From Urophycis tenuis (Eukaryota; Chordata; Actinopteri; Gadiformes; Phycidae): 64,000 nucleotides of DNA. Each line of letters opens with the position of its first letter. The stretch's first letter is position 1. Shown piece after piece: positions 1 through 22,833 of this stretch. Position numbers and translations under genes: made by a program. The notes beneath the pieces were generated by a model. The model ran no database searches, was not told the DNA's origin, and worked only from the letters and a program-made list of their open reading frames with translations. Location: NCBI GenBank assembly GCA_036785325.1, contig JAXIVH010000002.1, forward strand, positions 7,332,804 to 7,396,803, written 5' to 3'.

Positions 1-61
1 GAAGAAAAGGCCTGCCTGTTGGCCCGCTGACCCATCTCTCGGCCGCCGGTCTTCCCCACAG

Positions 62-734
62 GTGCGTCTGACTCGCATTGGATCACGGACCGCTCTCTTG
101 CCCCGAGACCCCCAGGTGAAGCCCCCGGCCGCCAGGGACCTGGTGTACCTGGCTCCTTCCCCGGACTTCTGTCATCTGGACCCTGACAACGGTATCCCGG
201 GCACGGCCGGCAGGCGCTGCAACGGTGAGAGCTGAAACACTGCCGCCACAAGATACCGGGCAAACAAAAGGGAACAAACACATTCATTCAGCCATTTAGC
301 AGAGCCCTTTCCCTAGGGACTCCACGAGTGAGGCGGGGAACAATCAAAAGCACACAATCAAAACTGTGAGTGAAAGTGAAGCGTGTCCAATTTTTCCACA
401 AGGAAAAACAAACAACGGCACAGAGCAGAGCAGAGTATAGCAACAGAGAAACAAAGACGCAATCAATCAATGCAGAACAAAACACCCCACACACTTCTCA
501 ATCAGCTCCCCGACAGTCAATCACCGCAGACAAAGTGAGCATGTTGTTACCCCGGTCCTATAGGGACGTCCCGGCTCGCGCCGGACGGCTGTGAGCTGGT
601 GTGCTGTGGGCCCGGATACCGAGCGGGCCGGGGCGGAGGTGGTCCAGCGCTGCTCCTGCAAGTTCTCCTGGTGCTGCTCAGTCCGCTGCCAGCAGTGCAA
701 GAACACAGTGACTATCCACACCTGCAGAGTCTGA
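62..734 (+). CDS. wnt4: Wnt4-type secreted ligand, last two coding exons (5' end outside window; one frame break)
   Basis: Wnts are lipid-modified, cysteine-rich secreted ligands for Frizzled receptors. Two exons are visible. Exon 62-234 follows a cttccccacag acceptor and reads VRLTRIGSRTALLPRDP..., then LVYLAPSPDFC and GTAGRRCN, ending AAC G|GTGAGA (phase 1). Exon 564-734 follows tatag, continues GTSRLAPDGCELVCCGPGY and ends VTIHTCRV-stop (TGA 732-734). The C-terminal cysteine pattern (CELVCC, CSCKF, WCCSVRC, QQCK, HTC) is the Wnt C-terminal domain. LVYL.PSPDFC and the neighbouring cdc42 point to Wnt4, perhaps the fish wnt4b copy. A run of four G at 630-633 must be read as three to keep the frame (AGR then AEVVQRCSCK); as given, the frame is lost. 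The earlier exons lie upstream of the window. Confidence 0.85.
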
Positions 735-1560
735 GAGGGCTTATGGAATGCATGCACACACACACACAGATACACACACACACACACACACACACAATAC
801 AAAGAGACAGATCCTATTAAACACACATTTACTATTTAACACACCTGTTTTAACTCAAGGTTATTTTAAGAACTTGTTTTTAAAGTACTCTACTCCACTT
901 TATCCTGTAGTAGTGGCCAGGGTTGGGTTTTAACACAGACTTTTAGGGCCAAAGCGAAGTAGAAGAACCATGGGCCAAGCAATTGAAGGAAAGATGCACA
1001 CCCTTATCAAGACAGATTCAGACAAGAACAGACCAGAAGAAGAGGCACAGGCATGGGCACGTATCCAAAGACAGCACATCTCATAGAAGTGACGGATATT
1101 TTGTTTCTTTGAAATTAACCATAACTAATGATATTACAGCACTTACTGCTCGTCTGCGCATCAGTCTATGGTTTGACCCCACTGTCATAAGCTAGAAAGT
1201 CATTGTACATTTAATGTATTTATATCTGTTTGTGTCTCCCATCTTGGCTTATTTATTTGTATATCTGCCATTCAGTCCTCGCTCTTATTTTCAACAGCAA
1301 AACGTAACTTTCTTATCAGTGTCTTGTTTTCTGTCTCACACTAATGTGATCCTTTTATATATGCAACTGCAAAAAAATATCAGTTTTTAGGACAATTAAA
1401 AAGAGACTGTAGTTCATCCAATCTTGATTGTTTTTTTCTTGTCTCATATATAACATGTTTTAATATAAATTGAAATCAGTTATTGAATGAACAATTATTG
1501 AACATATTTTTAATTAAAATTGTATTTTCAAAAGCCCATTCCAAATAAAAACACCATAAA
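735..1560 (+). other. Probable wnt4 3' UTR
   Basis: No coding exon is visible. The stretch begins with a (CA)n microsatellite at 754-796 and becomes AT-rich. An AATAAA hexamer in ccaaataaaaac at about 1540-1550 is a plausible wnt4 poly(A) signal. Extent is inferred from stop codon to hexamer. Confidence 0.45.
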
Positions 1561-1564
1561 TATG

Positions 1565-2592
1565 CACCTTTCAGTCAAATCATTTTATTACAAACATTCT
1601 CTGATTGCAAACACCCAAAAAGGATCCTAAGAAAAATTATCTCAAGTACTATAAAGATGAGGATCTGGTCAAAATAGAACCATTTTTTTTGTTATATTAT
1701 CAATCACAAAATATGGATACAGTATCAGAAGTTCCAAATAAAATAAAATAAAATGACTCCTTAAAAAAAAAAAGAAAAAAAGACACAGAATTAATATAAC
1801 ATACAGAAAAAAATAATAAAATATAATCGATTTCAAATCAAGTCACCAGCAAAGAAAGGCAGCCTGGCGACAATGCACTTGGTCTTCCCAAAAACTTCCC
1901 TTGGAGGATGAAAGAAAAACAGCCAGCCTGGTTTGGAGTGACGACGAGTCCGTTAGACGCTTCTTTTACAATCAAAGTGGCAAAAGTAAGTAAAAGAAAA
2001 ATGATACAGCATTACCCAACACGTTGCTCATTCAATCTACAAAAGCACTGCATGCTAAGCACCTCAACAGTAACTTAGGGGGTAAGGAGAAATCCAAAAA
2101 AAAAGAAAAAAAAAAAAAAAAAAAAAGAATCGGCTTGCTGGTAGGCAGAGAAAACGCGCCTTGGAAAAAGAGGACACATAAAGTAGGCGATATGCTGGCT
2201 GCAACCATATACAAATATTTCCTAAAAAAAGAAGGGGGCAACAGAGTGAGGCGAGGGGGCCTGCCCCACCCAAGCGTCGGTATAGAATAACACTGCTACC
2301 ACTAGAAGCAGGAAGACGAGCGGAGGAGTGGAACGCGGTGGTGGCCGTCCCGCCGCGGCGACAGCGTGAGAGGGCGGGGCACCCCACCCCTGTGTCCCGC
2401 GGCGGCCTCTTTCAATACATAACATGAAGGCACAATCTGTGGACGTGGACCCTCCCCCTCCGCTCCCGTTACGTCCCGTTGTCCCCTCCCCTCCCCCCGC
2501 AAGCCGTTGATCCGAATCTCTGGTGTTTTTCCCCATTCGCCGCTGGTTTCACCCCTGGTTTCGCACTCCGTCCCCAGTCTGTCGCCGGCCGT
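1565..2592 (-). other. Probable cdc42 3' UTR
   Basis: Lies downstream of the cdc42 stop codon on the minus strand. TTTATT in cattttattac near 1580 is AATAAA on the minus strand and would end the transcript about 20-40 bp from the wnt4 signal. It contains an A-rich run at 2094-2126 (T-rich in the cdc42 transcript) and no convincing coding ORF. Confidence 0.45.
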
Positions 2593-4788
<2,196 letters not shown>

Positions 4789-7700
4789 CTATGAATGAAG
4801 AAACAATGATTGAGAATCTCAACAGGAAAGACGGAAAGACAGAACACCAAGGCAGACAGAGGAAATAACACAAGTGAAACCACAATTTTCCTAGGTTGAG
4901 AAATTAACCCTTTACATCAGCGACATGCGTGAACAGCTGTTAATTAACTCCGGGTTTTACAATAACAAGCCTCGAATATGAATAATAAACCTTAGTGACG
5001 GCGTCGCACGACTCCACGTTTGTTTTATTTGACTTATAAAACGTTGAGGGTGTTAACTTGATAGCAGATCTTTAGTAGGCGTGTTACTACACGTGCGAAA
5101 CCATTATTAATGGCAGTAAAAATAAGGCTTCCGCATACTTCAGCTGCATGCCAAGGATGGAAACGAGAAAAATTGCATAGGCCTAGCGCGAGTCACAACT
5201 ATGAGCCAGGAATTTGGTTGACACGTACGCTTTATGAACAGTATAATAAGGTTTATTATTATACATTTTTTATGTTCAAGACATTTGAACATAGAGTATT
5301 TAGTTCCGAATCCGTCGTGATTAGACGTATACAATAACTAAGGCTATAATATAACCAACGCTAGAGAAAAATTAAACCCCATAAATACAGTTCGAAGCTG
5401 TCCCTCCATACCGATTTACCATCAAGGTGTTAACACATACATTGTGAAGTGGGCTGATAATCATTTCCATGTGTAACAATTTGATTATTGAAAACAAAAC
5501 GAGCAAATCACTGTACAAGAATCCTTAACAAATGTAACATAATGACAGCTTCATTGACAGGATAGTTGTTCTCACATTAGGTTAGCTTCTTGGCTAACTC
5601 GGTTGATAGTTGGATAACACAAGGAGGAACCACTAAGAAATAGTTTGTTGTCCCGAAAGAGTCAACGACATTAAAGTGCTGGAGTTATTTTTTGTAGGAA
5701 TTAACAACGACATTTAACAACATTAGGATAACACTGACTTCTTCAAAAACTCTACTTACCGTTTTTTCGGGGGCAGGTTAGGCGTTGGTTACATCCGGGT
5801 TTACAAAATGAATAACATTTTTGCGCAACCGCAAAGGGGACTCTTTATGAGCTCAGCTGGGACCTTTAGAGGGGCAGCACTGACACCTAGTGGAGGAACA
5901 CATTATAGATTTGAGCAGAAAAAAATCTCTTTCTAAATGTTATATGGTTTGATAGGGCATGACTTATTTTAAGCAAACAAATTCAGAGTGGCTAGTATGA
6001 GGTAATTTATAAACGACAGTTACGTCTAAGTATGATGTTTAACCTATGGAGGGGCAGGGGTGTTATTTGTCAGTGATTTTGCGTTAGGAGGAGGACACAA
6101 GGTCAGGACATGTAGAGGACCAGCAAGCAGTGGGGCCAATGTCTCGTTAAAGATATAGCCTTAACAGGGAGTCCTAAATACAGCCAGGTGCTAATCCATG
6201 CACGGACGTGTGGGATAACCGCCAAATCATGTTTATATTTTGCTGTGCATATTTTACGAGTGCAAATAGCCCAGGATCGATAACACCATTCTTATTTTGT
6301 CGGTGGGGTTTAGTCGATGGCAGAAGGCACTGTCTCTTGTCAGGTTGTCTCTGTAGCGCTGTCAGTCAAATACAAAACTGAGTGCGGAGATTTCTTCTTT
6401 AGCTACCAAACTTGAAACGAAAAAAAATCATGGATTTTTCACATATCTCCCTTTATTTTAAGGGTTTCTCGGCACAATAAGGAGACAATAAGGAGGGAGT
6501 TGCTAGACCCACACTCACAGTGACTTTTTGGCGTGAACCACTATTTAGCCAAGTGCAACGGCTTGACCTTTTTAGCCTACATTTTGCCGACAAACCTAGC
6601 AATACGAAAGAGAAACTAAAGGCAATGCAAGTGGCAATGTCCAAGAAAAAGGATTACGACTTGGTTGAAGATGTTTGTGTGCTACGGACCAAATGATTGC
6701 CTAGCCAGCGGCAAGAAACATGGGGGAATTATATAATATATGGACTATATTAAGCAGTTACATACTGATAGCTAACAGTCCCTACATGGCTGGGTATTTT
6801 TAACTGAAAGCAATCTGTAATGATGAATGAATGAGAGGTAATATTGTCTGGTGCAATGTTATCATTATGTTATTACTATAATATTTACAACTGAGTTGGA
6901 TATAATATACAATAATAATATTTTAATTGCATAATAAAACGTATAATTAATATTTATAAAGCACCTCTCAGTAGAATATATTAGCCTTACTGTTTGTAAT
7001 AGGTCTAATGTGTTCCATGAACTAATATAGCCCCATCATTGCATATTATTGTTCTATTTATTCTGATTGAATGTTCTTCGCTCCAGCATTCATCTTTACC
7101 ATATAAATGTGATTAAAATAGTAGTCTGTAAAGGAAACAATACGACTGCATTTTTCTTTCTCGTTAAGATGTGGAGTTTTGAGGAAAGCACTTAACCACT
7201 TAAAGAACATACAATTATGCAATTCAAAAACACATAGGCCTAGATTACTGACTAAGTAGCATGATGACCGTCTGTTTTTTTATAGAGGTCATGAGGGACA
7301 TGAGGGCATCGGGAGACCTTGGCTTGCACCCACGTTCGCATGGACTTCATGAAAATATATATGTTATCTGATTGTATTTAATAGTGTAAAGCCGCCAATA
7401 TTGCACTTCGACTGACTGCGTGGGGCATCCTATCGGCATGCCATTGGTGTCACAGAAATCAACGTTTGTCGTGTTTGACCAACTTTCTCTTAAGTCTCAA
7501 GCCGTCATTTAGCACTGTGAAAAATGTAAATCTTCACTGACTTATCGACAGAACGGTGCTCATATATAGGCCCTATGACACTCATTGATATGTGAAACCA
7601 AAGCATGCCGATACAAAGACGATGACACGAACTGTCCGTAGAGGTGCATTATTGAGGGAGTTATCGCCATTAAATGCCGTACAGGAGTTACATTTAATTT

Positions 7701-8456
7701 TGATTTTCGTTTTAAGTCCAGCACCGATATCTTGAACTCGTTGCAATGGGCCTATCCATGATTCCTGTGCAAGGAGGATAATTTTGCTGCATTTACAATG
7801 TCAAGAAATTACATCTTGTCTTTTAACTTTCGCTTGGTTAAAAATAAGTTCACTATTTTAGGACCGAAGGGCTTATTCACAGATTGTCTATCATGTTCTA
7901 GTGGATTGTAAATTGGCCTATAATTACTAAGGAGGTTGGGTTTCACAACAGCTGTCTTGACGTCATTACGAAACGTCCCTATGTGCAGGAAATATACACA
8001 ATTTTATAAAAGTTAAAGATAGAGGAAGAGGTTGTTAATATCATGTTATATGAAAAACGTTAGATTATCCCGTACCGTTAAATTAATTTGATACATGTAT
8101 ATCTGTATATATACAATGCGAAATACGTTTTGTCAGAAATGCTTTTGCTTTGAAAAACAGACCGGAAGTCCAAATTCGTAATATTTGTGCTGACTTGCTG
8201 ATGTTTTTGCTTCCTTTGTCAGAAAGACTTCCGTTTATATTTTTTGGTGCAGGTAGCTTGAAATACAATTACCATTTAGAGTACTGAAAAGATAACGTAA
8301 AGCTTGACCCGTTGTGAGGATATTGTTTACTGCCCAAGTACAGTGGATTTGTTCGCCGCTCTATTGGGGGCTTTGAATCCAAAAGACCACTGTTGTCTTG
8401 TTGACCGACCATTTAAATAGCTAGCTGGCTAATACTAGCTAGCTGAATTACCTAAC
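4789..8456. other. cdc42 5' intron, candidate noncoding exon and intergenic spacer to mlf2
   Basis: On the minus strand a good donor (CG|GTAAGTAGAG, exon edge at 5760) follows about 60 bp of relatively GC-rich sequence, so a noncoding cdc42 exon 1 probably spans about 5760-5830 with the promoter just above. From about 5850 to 8456 the DNA is AT-rich and carries no convincing exon, RNA gene or large repeat. cdc42 and mlf2 are divergently transcribed across it. Confidence 0.4.
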
Positions 8457-9006
8457 ATGTTTCGATTCTTGAATGACGTTGATGACAGTCCTTTCATGAT
8501 GTGAGTTATACTCGTTTCATTATGTGATATTATCAAGTGTATGCCGATTTTAGCGAAACACGCGGAAACGATGCAATATTCGTTATTAACATGCTTGCTT
8601 GTGCATGTTACACTGGAGCAGAAACCTATCGTATTATTTACTAGCAAGCATGTAGGGGCCCACTATCCATCCTTCAGAGCTGACCAAGAGCATTTTTTGC
8701 TCAATTAAACGCGTTTTTACAATACAGGCATAGTCGTGCAAGTATATTTTTGTATCCTTTGCATGCAATATAGTTTGTCGCAAATCCCTTTAAGCTCAAT
8801 ATCCATTTGTCAGCACCTGTGTGTGTATACTGAACCCAATGCACAGCGACATTGGTGTCGTTGGTCATGTGTTAAGTGTTCTCATTTCTCTGACAGGGAT
8901 CCATTCGCAGCTCATCGACAGCAGATGGGAGGTCTATTTGGATCATTTGGATTTGAACCCTTCCCTCTTGCCCCACAGATTCAGCCTCCACGTGCACCTC
9001 ATCTCC

Positions 9007-9064
<58 letters not shown>

Positions 9065-11914
9065 CAAGGCATAGATTTGTAATCTTGAACAGTTTTGTTT
9101 TTACATTTGGTGTATATTCTTTTTGCTATTAGGCTGGTGCCTTGGCTCCTTTTGGTATGATGGGAATGGTGAGTAATTTTTTATGAAGTTGGAACCTCAA
9201 CATCTCATTATTATCCACACCACTACAATTATTTAGTCGAAGGGGTCAAACTGCAACCTTGTTAGGCAACTGGATTTGCAAGATTCCGAACCTATGTGAT
9301 TCCCGGAGAATCTCACAGGTTCAGACCACCACTGGTTTGGACCAATTCAGTGTCCTATGAGGGACTAATTGTTCTGTGATAGACAGATAGTTCTTCCAAT
9401 CACCGGGCAGGTATTTTTTTTATAAAGGGCCTGCCCCTATTCATACAGTTTCCAAGGATGATGGTTCTGGGTAACAAAGCATCTTGTGAGCCAGGTCAGG
9501 CAAACATGCCCCCAAGGAATTGATATGACCCCCCAAAATGGCAAATATCTGTTTGATACGGTTTTGAGTGTAGACAGTATTGGTGTTTTGACTGACCAGC
9601 TGGGTTTACAGACTCTCCGACACATCTAATGAGTTACTTCTATTGCAGGGTGGCGGGTTCATGGATATGTTCGGCATGATGGGAGGAATGATGGAAAATA
9701 TGGTGAGTGCTTTCATTCGATCAAACTGTGGCATTGTAAACGTGTTAAACGTCTCGTGGCTGGTATAACAACACACCACAACGTGAGTCATTCTTCATCA
9801 GCCAGACCGCTGGGGTCGAATCTCTTCAACTTCCTGAGCGCTCCCTCTCCTTGTCCTCCCTCTCCTCGTCCTCCCTCTCCTCGTCCTCCAGGAGAGAATG
9901 TCGGGTTCCCCCAACTGTCAGACGTACTCCTCGTCGACGGTGATCTCCTACTCCTCCCTAGACTCCGGCGCTCCCAAAGTCTTCCAGCAGACCAGCGAAA
10001 TGAGAACGGCGCCTGGAGGGGTGAGCTGGTCGCTGCCTAACCTCAGCCTGCCTTTTGTCTTTCACACAGCCTCTCCTCTACACGCTCAGGGCAATCGGCA
10101 AAGTAATCAGTGCCAGGTGTCATTCAGTCCAGGCCGAATCCCTTTTATTATTTCCATAGCCGTTCATCACTCGTGTGGCCCCGGGGGTGTGAAGTGAGAA
10201 GGACAGTATTGATGATGTCCTTTGGGAGCAAGTGCTCGGGCAGCCAAGAGGGAAAGCCCCCATCTGAAAACAGCACAGGAACATGCTGAGACTTAGGAGA
10301 GGGGGGGAGTCCCTGAGCCGGCATAGCTCTGGGTTCGATTTGTGGGCCTTTTCAGGATATGTAGGAGGGTAGCAAGGGAAATATCAAAGCTGCATGAATA
10401 ATACACATTTTCACTGTTTATTTCTAATATTCCTCTTATGCAATGGCCTGTTAACAAACCTGTTAATTCACCGCATGTTAATGCGGTTTCACATCAGTGC
10501 GATAAAATAATTTAAACAGAGGTCACACATTAAGTGATCAGTTTTAAATTGCGCTTCTGGCACTCATTTGACACTCCGTAAAGACAGTGTATGGACATAT
10601 ATTTTCTACTAAGGAGGGTTGTGAGCCCTGGGTGGCTGCGTCTTAGAGAACTGCGTAAAAGGTGTCACTTTGAAAGGATCTGAAAGAAATGGGCTGTGTT
10701 TATCTGGCAACGCTGTTGTGAATATCCAAAAGCCAACATCTCATCTGTTTCTCAGCTCTGTGGAATGTTATTGCGATGCGTAGGGGCTTAGGGAGAGGAA
10801 CTATGCTGTTCGCAGTGGTTTATTGACATACTTTGAGTGTGGTTGTAGCTGTCATTTATTTTGCATGATATTTGGACAGCTGCACAATTCTTATCAGGGC
10901 TCAGCATGATTTATCGCAATGACTACAACTGCCTTCACCCTCTTCCTTTTTGTAGGCCAGTTGTAGTCTAAACTCATCCTTTATGGTAACCCCTCAGCAG
11001 CAGGTTGCTATGTGAACAAGCGAGGCAGCGCGGTGAGCGTAGTGTAGGGAGTCGAGACGCCGTGGCGTCGTTCTCAGATTAGCGTGACGGCATGGGAATG
11101 ATGGCGTGCTCCGCCCCCCCCAGATCCGTGAGACACGCCAGGCCATGCGCGACAGCGAAAGCGGCGTGGAGCGCCTGGCCATCGGCCACCACATCCGGGA
11201 CCGCGGGCACGTAATGGAGCGCTCACGGAACCGCCGCACGGGCGACCACGAGGAGCGGCAGGACTACATCAACCTGGAGGAGAGTGAGTGTTGTCTGGAG
11301 AAACCCTGGTTTATTTATAAAACAAATGGAATGAATCATCACCACCACCACCGCCAAACAGGTTTCAGTTTTAGTTTTGAACCAAGTGATGTGTGCAGTG
11401 CAGTGGCTGGGACACACCAGCTGAGAGGTAATACGTGTCCCATCCCAAATGTCCACAGTCTACCTGTAGGCGGAAACGATGTGAACCATGCCCTATACCC
11501 ATAGCTGACACTTATGATGTGTCTGAGCACACTGCAAAGTCGATTTGGATTAAAGCCTCAACATTTGAACAAGAACAGGGCAGAACAGTGGAATGAACAC
11601 AATTGCTTGCGCAAACAGATGGTTAACCAACAAGTGATTTGTACTCAGCACTCTGTCCCCCTCTCTCCCCCTCCTCCCCCCCCCCCCCCCCCCCAGATGA
11701 GGCGGCGGCGTTCGACGAGGAGTGGAGGCGGGAGGCGGGGAGGTACCCGCCCCCAGGCGCCCGGGGGCTGGACTATGGCCGCGACCGGCGAGCGGGAGGT
11801 CAGCAGCTGGCCCTGGCCGCACCCCCGACCTCCGAGTCCCCGCCGAGCCACCGCCACGAGTCCCCAAGGCACCCCCCGCCGCCACCCCACAACCGCCCCC
11901 GCTACGACTGGTGA
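8457..11914 (+). CDS. mlf2: Myeloid leukemia factor 2, 250 aa, 7 coding exons
   Basis: MLF proteins are small nuclear/cytoplasmic adaptors of incompletely known biochemistry. Exons: 8457-8500 (MFRFLNDVDDSPFM), 8897-9008 (MDPFAAHRQQMGGLFG), 9133-9168, 9649-9702 (GGGFMDMFGMMGGMMENM), 9892-10020 (NCQTYSSSTVISYS, PKVFQQTSEMRTAPGG), 11124-11283 (IRETRQAMRDSESG, IGHHIRDRGHVMER, RTGDHEERQDYINLEE), 11697-11914 (EAAAFDEEWRRE ... RPRYDW-stop). Phases match throughout and total 753 nt, close to the 248 aa of human MLF2. The C-terminal RYDW and the GHHIRDR block are family hallmarks. Start chosen for the family N-terminus MFRF. Intron 2 opens directly in a (GT)n repeat, and the last acceptor follows a long C-run. 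The stop overlaps a donor-like TG|GTGAGAGG. Confidence 0.95.
9009..9061 (+). repeat. (GT)n microsatellite that forms the 5' splice site of mlf2 intron 2
   Basis: An uninterrupted GT array begins at the first intron base after the exon ends in CAG. Confidence 0.95.
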
Positions 11915-14900
11915 GAGGTAGGTGGTGGGGGCGTGGGGGGGGGGGGGGGAAATAGACGGTGATGGTTGAGGTCCGCGGAACCACTGAACGTTCTCAAGGG
12001 CTTGATTGGCTGTTATTCCATTGGTTCATATCATCAGAATAGGCCTGCCAGCCTGTTGACTTGTTCCCCTCAAACGAATGGCCCTCAGGTTGTACAATGC
12101 AGCCTCTAGTATGAATTGTGTGTGTCATTGTGTTGGACAGACATGGCCATATTCTCAAGGGGAGTTGATCAACTGCTTCAGTTGTCATGCGTGCGTGCGT
12201 GTGTTGTTGTGTCGAACACACGCCATACAGGCAGAGCAGAGTCCTCTGCTGCTTTATTCATGATTTGTTTGATTCGTTTTTTAACATCATTGTTGTGATA
12301 GGCTGTAATATCAGAATGTAGAAGTGAAATACAATGTGTGCTCTTGTTGTGACACACATCGCTATGTGCGTAGAGTGGAGTTCTCAACTGTGGGATGCGA
12401 TTCATCCTTGTTGCCTTTTATTATTATATTATCCGACCATATCGCCTACTAAACGATGTAGGCCTTTCCTGGCGTGTCCCCTGAAATGGAAAATATGGTA
12501 ACGTCCTGTGACTTATAGTTCTGTTGGGCCTTTGACATAAACACATAGATACGTCTTCCAAATGCAAGAAGCAGCATGAGATTGATGAGGATGAGGATGG
12601 TGGGGATCAGACGCATCACCCTGATCTTGTTGTTGTCTGCATCTCTCCTCAGGGTTTGAGGCATGAGAAGAGGAGCGATGATGAAGAGGAGAAGGAAGAA
12701 GACGAGAGAGAGAAAGAGAGAGAGATGAAAGCTTTTGCCCGACGCTGTGAAACAGGATGAAGAAGGAACCTCGTGGTCATAAGAGTTGGACCATTATAGA
12801 TGTTTGTTATGACTGGACTGTCTATATATAAATTATACATATAACAAGCACACACGCAAACACACACACACACACACCAATATCCAGTAATTTGTAGTTA
12901 GACTTCTCCGCTGTTACTGTCAAACACAAATACACACACACACACACACACACACACTCTCCTTCCAATGCACACATGCATAGAATGACACACGCACGCA
13001 TACACACACACTTTGTATATAGAGACACATTCTCAAAACCTGACATGCGTTTGTGCCCACAGCACTATAAAGTATACGGTGCTACATCACAGTACATGCA
13101 TCCTCTGTACAGTCCATTTTATGTTTGTGAAGACACTTGTGTGTCTGTGGATAGAATTGTATACTGTTGACTTAATTAAACTGATTAGAAAAATCATTAA
13201 ACATTGTTAGATAATTGCAAAACTTTGATGGTGTTGTCTTTGGCTTAATTGTACAATGGACCCTTCACAGAAGTGTTGCTTAAACACTCATTATTGGGAA
13301 TGTTCCCTTTATGTACCGGGAGCCTGGGTAGTAGACTTATCGTCAGTAGTTTAGTCTGCTACCCGTGCCCGGGTTCATAATGGTAGCAGATCCATAATTA
13401 GTGTTACGAGCCACAATTGGGTATGCCTTCGAAGATGCTTTTGTGAAAAGGGTTCATTGCGTTCCTCTTTGAAAGTGAACATGCTGCACTTGTGCCCAAT
13501 ATTGGATTTTTTTTCTGTCATTTTATTTGAAGAAGTTATGTTTGCAATTGCGTTTACAGTACACCTCATCACCAGGAAACCAATCTTGGATACAATTCTG
13601 CAATTCTGAAAATGACAAATGTTTTTTTTTCTCTTCTATAAGTATTGTGTGTGTGTGTGTGTACCCACTGTACCTAATGGTCTAGAAATGGGTTCATTGC
13701 CATTCAGGTGGAACACGCACTAAATGAATTACCCATTGAAACCCATGTTAAATACATCTAATCTATTTCAATGCCATGCACTGGCTCAGCGCGTCATGAC
13801 TGCCTCCGTCACCCCGTTCCACCACCGTGAAGCTCCGTAACGGCATCTCGTCTCCCCTTTTTACCTTCTGCAATGCTCACGAGTGACCCGTCCAATCACC
13901 TGCTGGCTCACGTGACCTAACCACCCCCACCTTAATCCATTCCGTATTACTCTGCGGCCGAGAAACGTGCCAGTTCGTTGCGTGGTCTTTAGAATTGTTA
14001 AAGGGCCAGATGTGTAGTCTTTGGTTGCTAAGGGATCCAGGGCTACCTTTCAAAAAAATATACCATTCTTATAATAAGGGCGTTAGAGGACAATATTTGG
14101 AGATAAGGAAGATGAGGATGAGCTGAATCGCGATTGGATGACTAATGGAATGTGTTCAGATGTGTTATCTTTGGTTGCTCAACTAATCTCTATTTCATGA
14201 TCTGTGGTTTGCTTTGTGGAAGACTGCTCAGTGTTTCAGAGAAATTCACGTCACATACTTGTCTCTGATGAGACCTGTACCTGTTAATCGGTGCTTAGAT
14301 ATCTGCTAATTGGCCTTTGCATCATTAGATAAATAATGATCCAACCCACCAACTCAACTTCAACCAGATATTTAATGCCTGGCGTAGCCTGTTGATCATT
14401 GCAGACGGGACCCACTAAAACAAATGGAAAAGATTCTGTGCCATTTTTAGTCCATCCCGTGCTCCACCTCAGCCATTTTATTTCTCAGCATCTTGCTGGT
14501 ACCTAGCCAAAGCGCATTACATGCACCCTTAGGTCTCTCTGTCTCTCCCTCTCCCTCTCGCGTTCCTCTCCTCTTACCCCTGGTTTCTCCCTCATGCTCC
14601 GCCCATTTTCCCCTCGCATCCTCCAATGACTCACACTCTCCCCCTCCCCCCATATGTCACACGTTCTCAGCCCCCCCCCCTCCCTCCTCTCTCCTCCTCT
14701 CTCCATCCTTACCTCCATCCTCTCCTCTCTGCTCTCATTCGCCCACATTTGCTCCCTCTCTGCCAGGCACCACACAGGCTTGCAGGTAATGATTACAAAG
14801 ATCAATCTATTTCTTTATTCCCTCCCGTCATTCCCTCGAGTCTCTCCCTTCTCTCTCCCCCCCCCCCCTCCCCCCCTTACTCCCTCCTTCTCATCTCGCC

Positions 14901-15040
14901 GTTGGTTCTATTCGGGAGAACTCGTTATCTCTGTGCGACGATGATACCGTTCTCCACATGACAGCAGCTTCTATGTGCAGGGCATGACAGTATAGCAATG
15001 TTCACATCCAGAATAATATGTTGTCATTTCTAGCCTTTGA

Positions 15041-15098
<58 letters not shown>

Positions 15099-15558
15099 CT
15101 GTGCTTGTTTTTCACAAGCCGCATGCTTTATATAGGGAGCATCTGTTCCATGGCTCTTCATCCCTGAGGAGGATGAGAAGTCTGCTGTCAGATGTGTGTG
15201 TGTGTGTGTGTGTGTATTTGTGTGTGCGTGCGATGAGGCAGAGTGAAAAGTCTTCATCTTTATGCAACGGCAAAAACAGCTGATGTTGGAATGTCATTAG
15301 GAGGAAATGCATTTCCATGGATAATTACGGGTTGCTTCAAACAGATCATGTTGTCTTATTGCGATGATGTAACATTTCAATTGGGTCGGGTCTTAAACTT
15401 TTAATGAATTCCTCGTTATCTTCCATTTTGATATCGCGTGATACAGCATTTTGCGGTCGTACGTGCATCAATATTTCATCCTGGCATGCAGCCCTGGCAT
15501 CCATGTTGGTTTTACAGCCCGTCTACGTGCCCCTGAATCTGATGGATATTTTTGCAGG
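11915..15558. other. mlf2 3' region and mlf2-eno2 spacer
   Basis: The near part (to about 13200) is likely mlf2 3' UTR, perhaps with an intron: a donor-like TG|GTGAGAGG at 11911 and an acceptor ctcctcag|GG at 12652. ATTAAA hexamers occur near 13175-13200. From 14450 to 14900 there are pyrimidine-rich runs, and (TG)n occurs at 15045-15097 and 15193-15213. The eno2 transcript needs a noncoding first exon somewhere before 15557, but I could not place it firmly; GCTTGCAG|GTAATG near 14786 is one weak donor candidate. Confidence 0.35.
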
Positions 15559-22735
<7,177 letters not shown>

Positions 22736-22788
22736 GACACACACACAGACACACACATAGACACCTATATGCACGCACACACGCAGAT

Positions 22789-22833
<45 letters not shown>

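Noticed and set aside
599..820. 73-codon frame MCCGPGYRAGRGGGG... as a separate gene
   Set aside because: It is the Wnt C-terminal exon read out of frame after a G-run.
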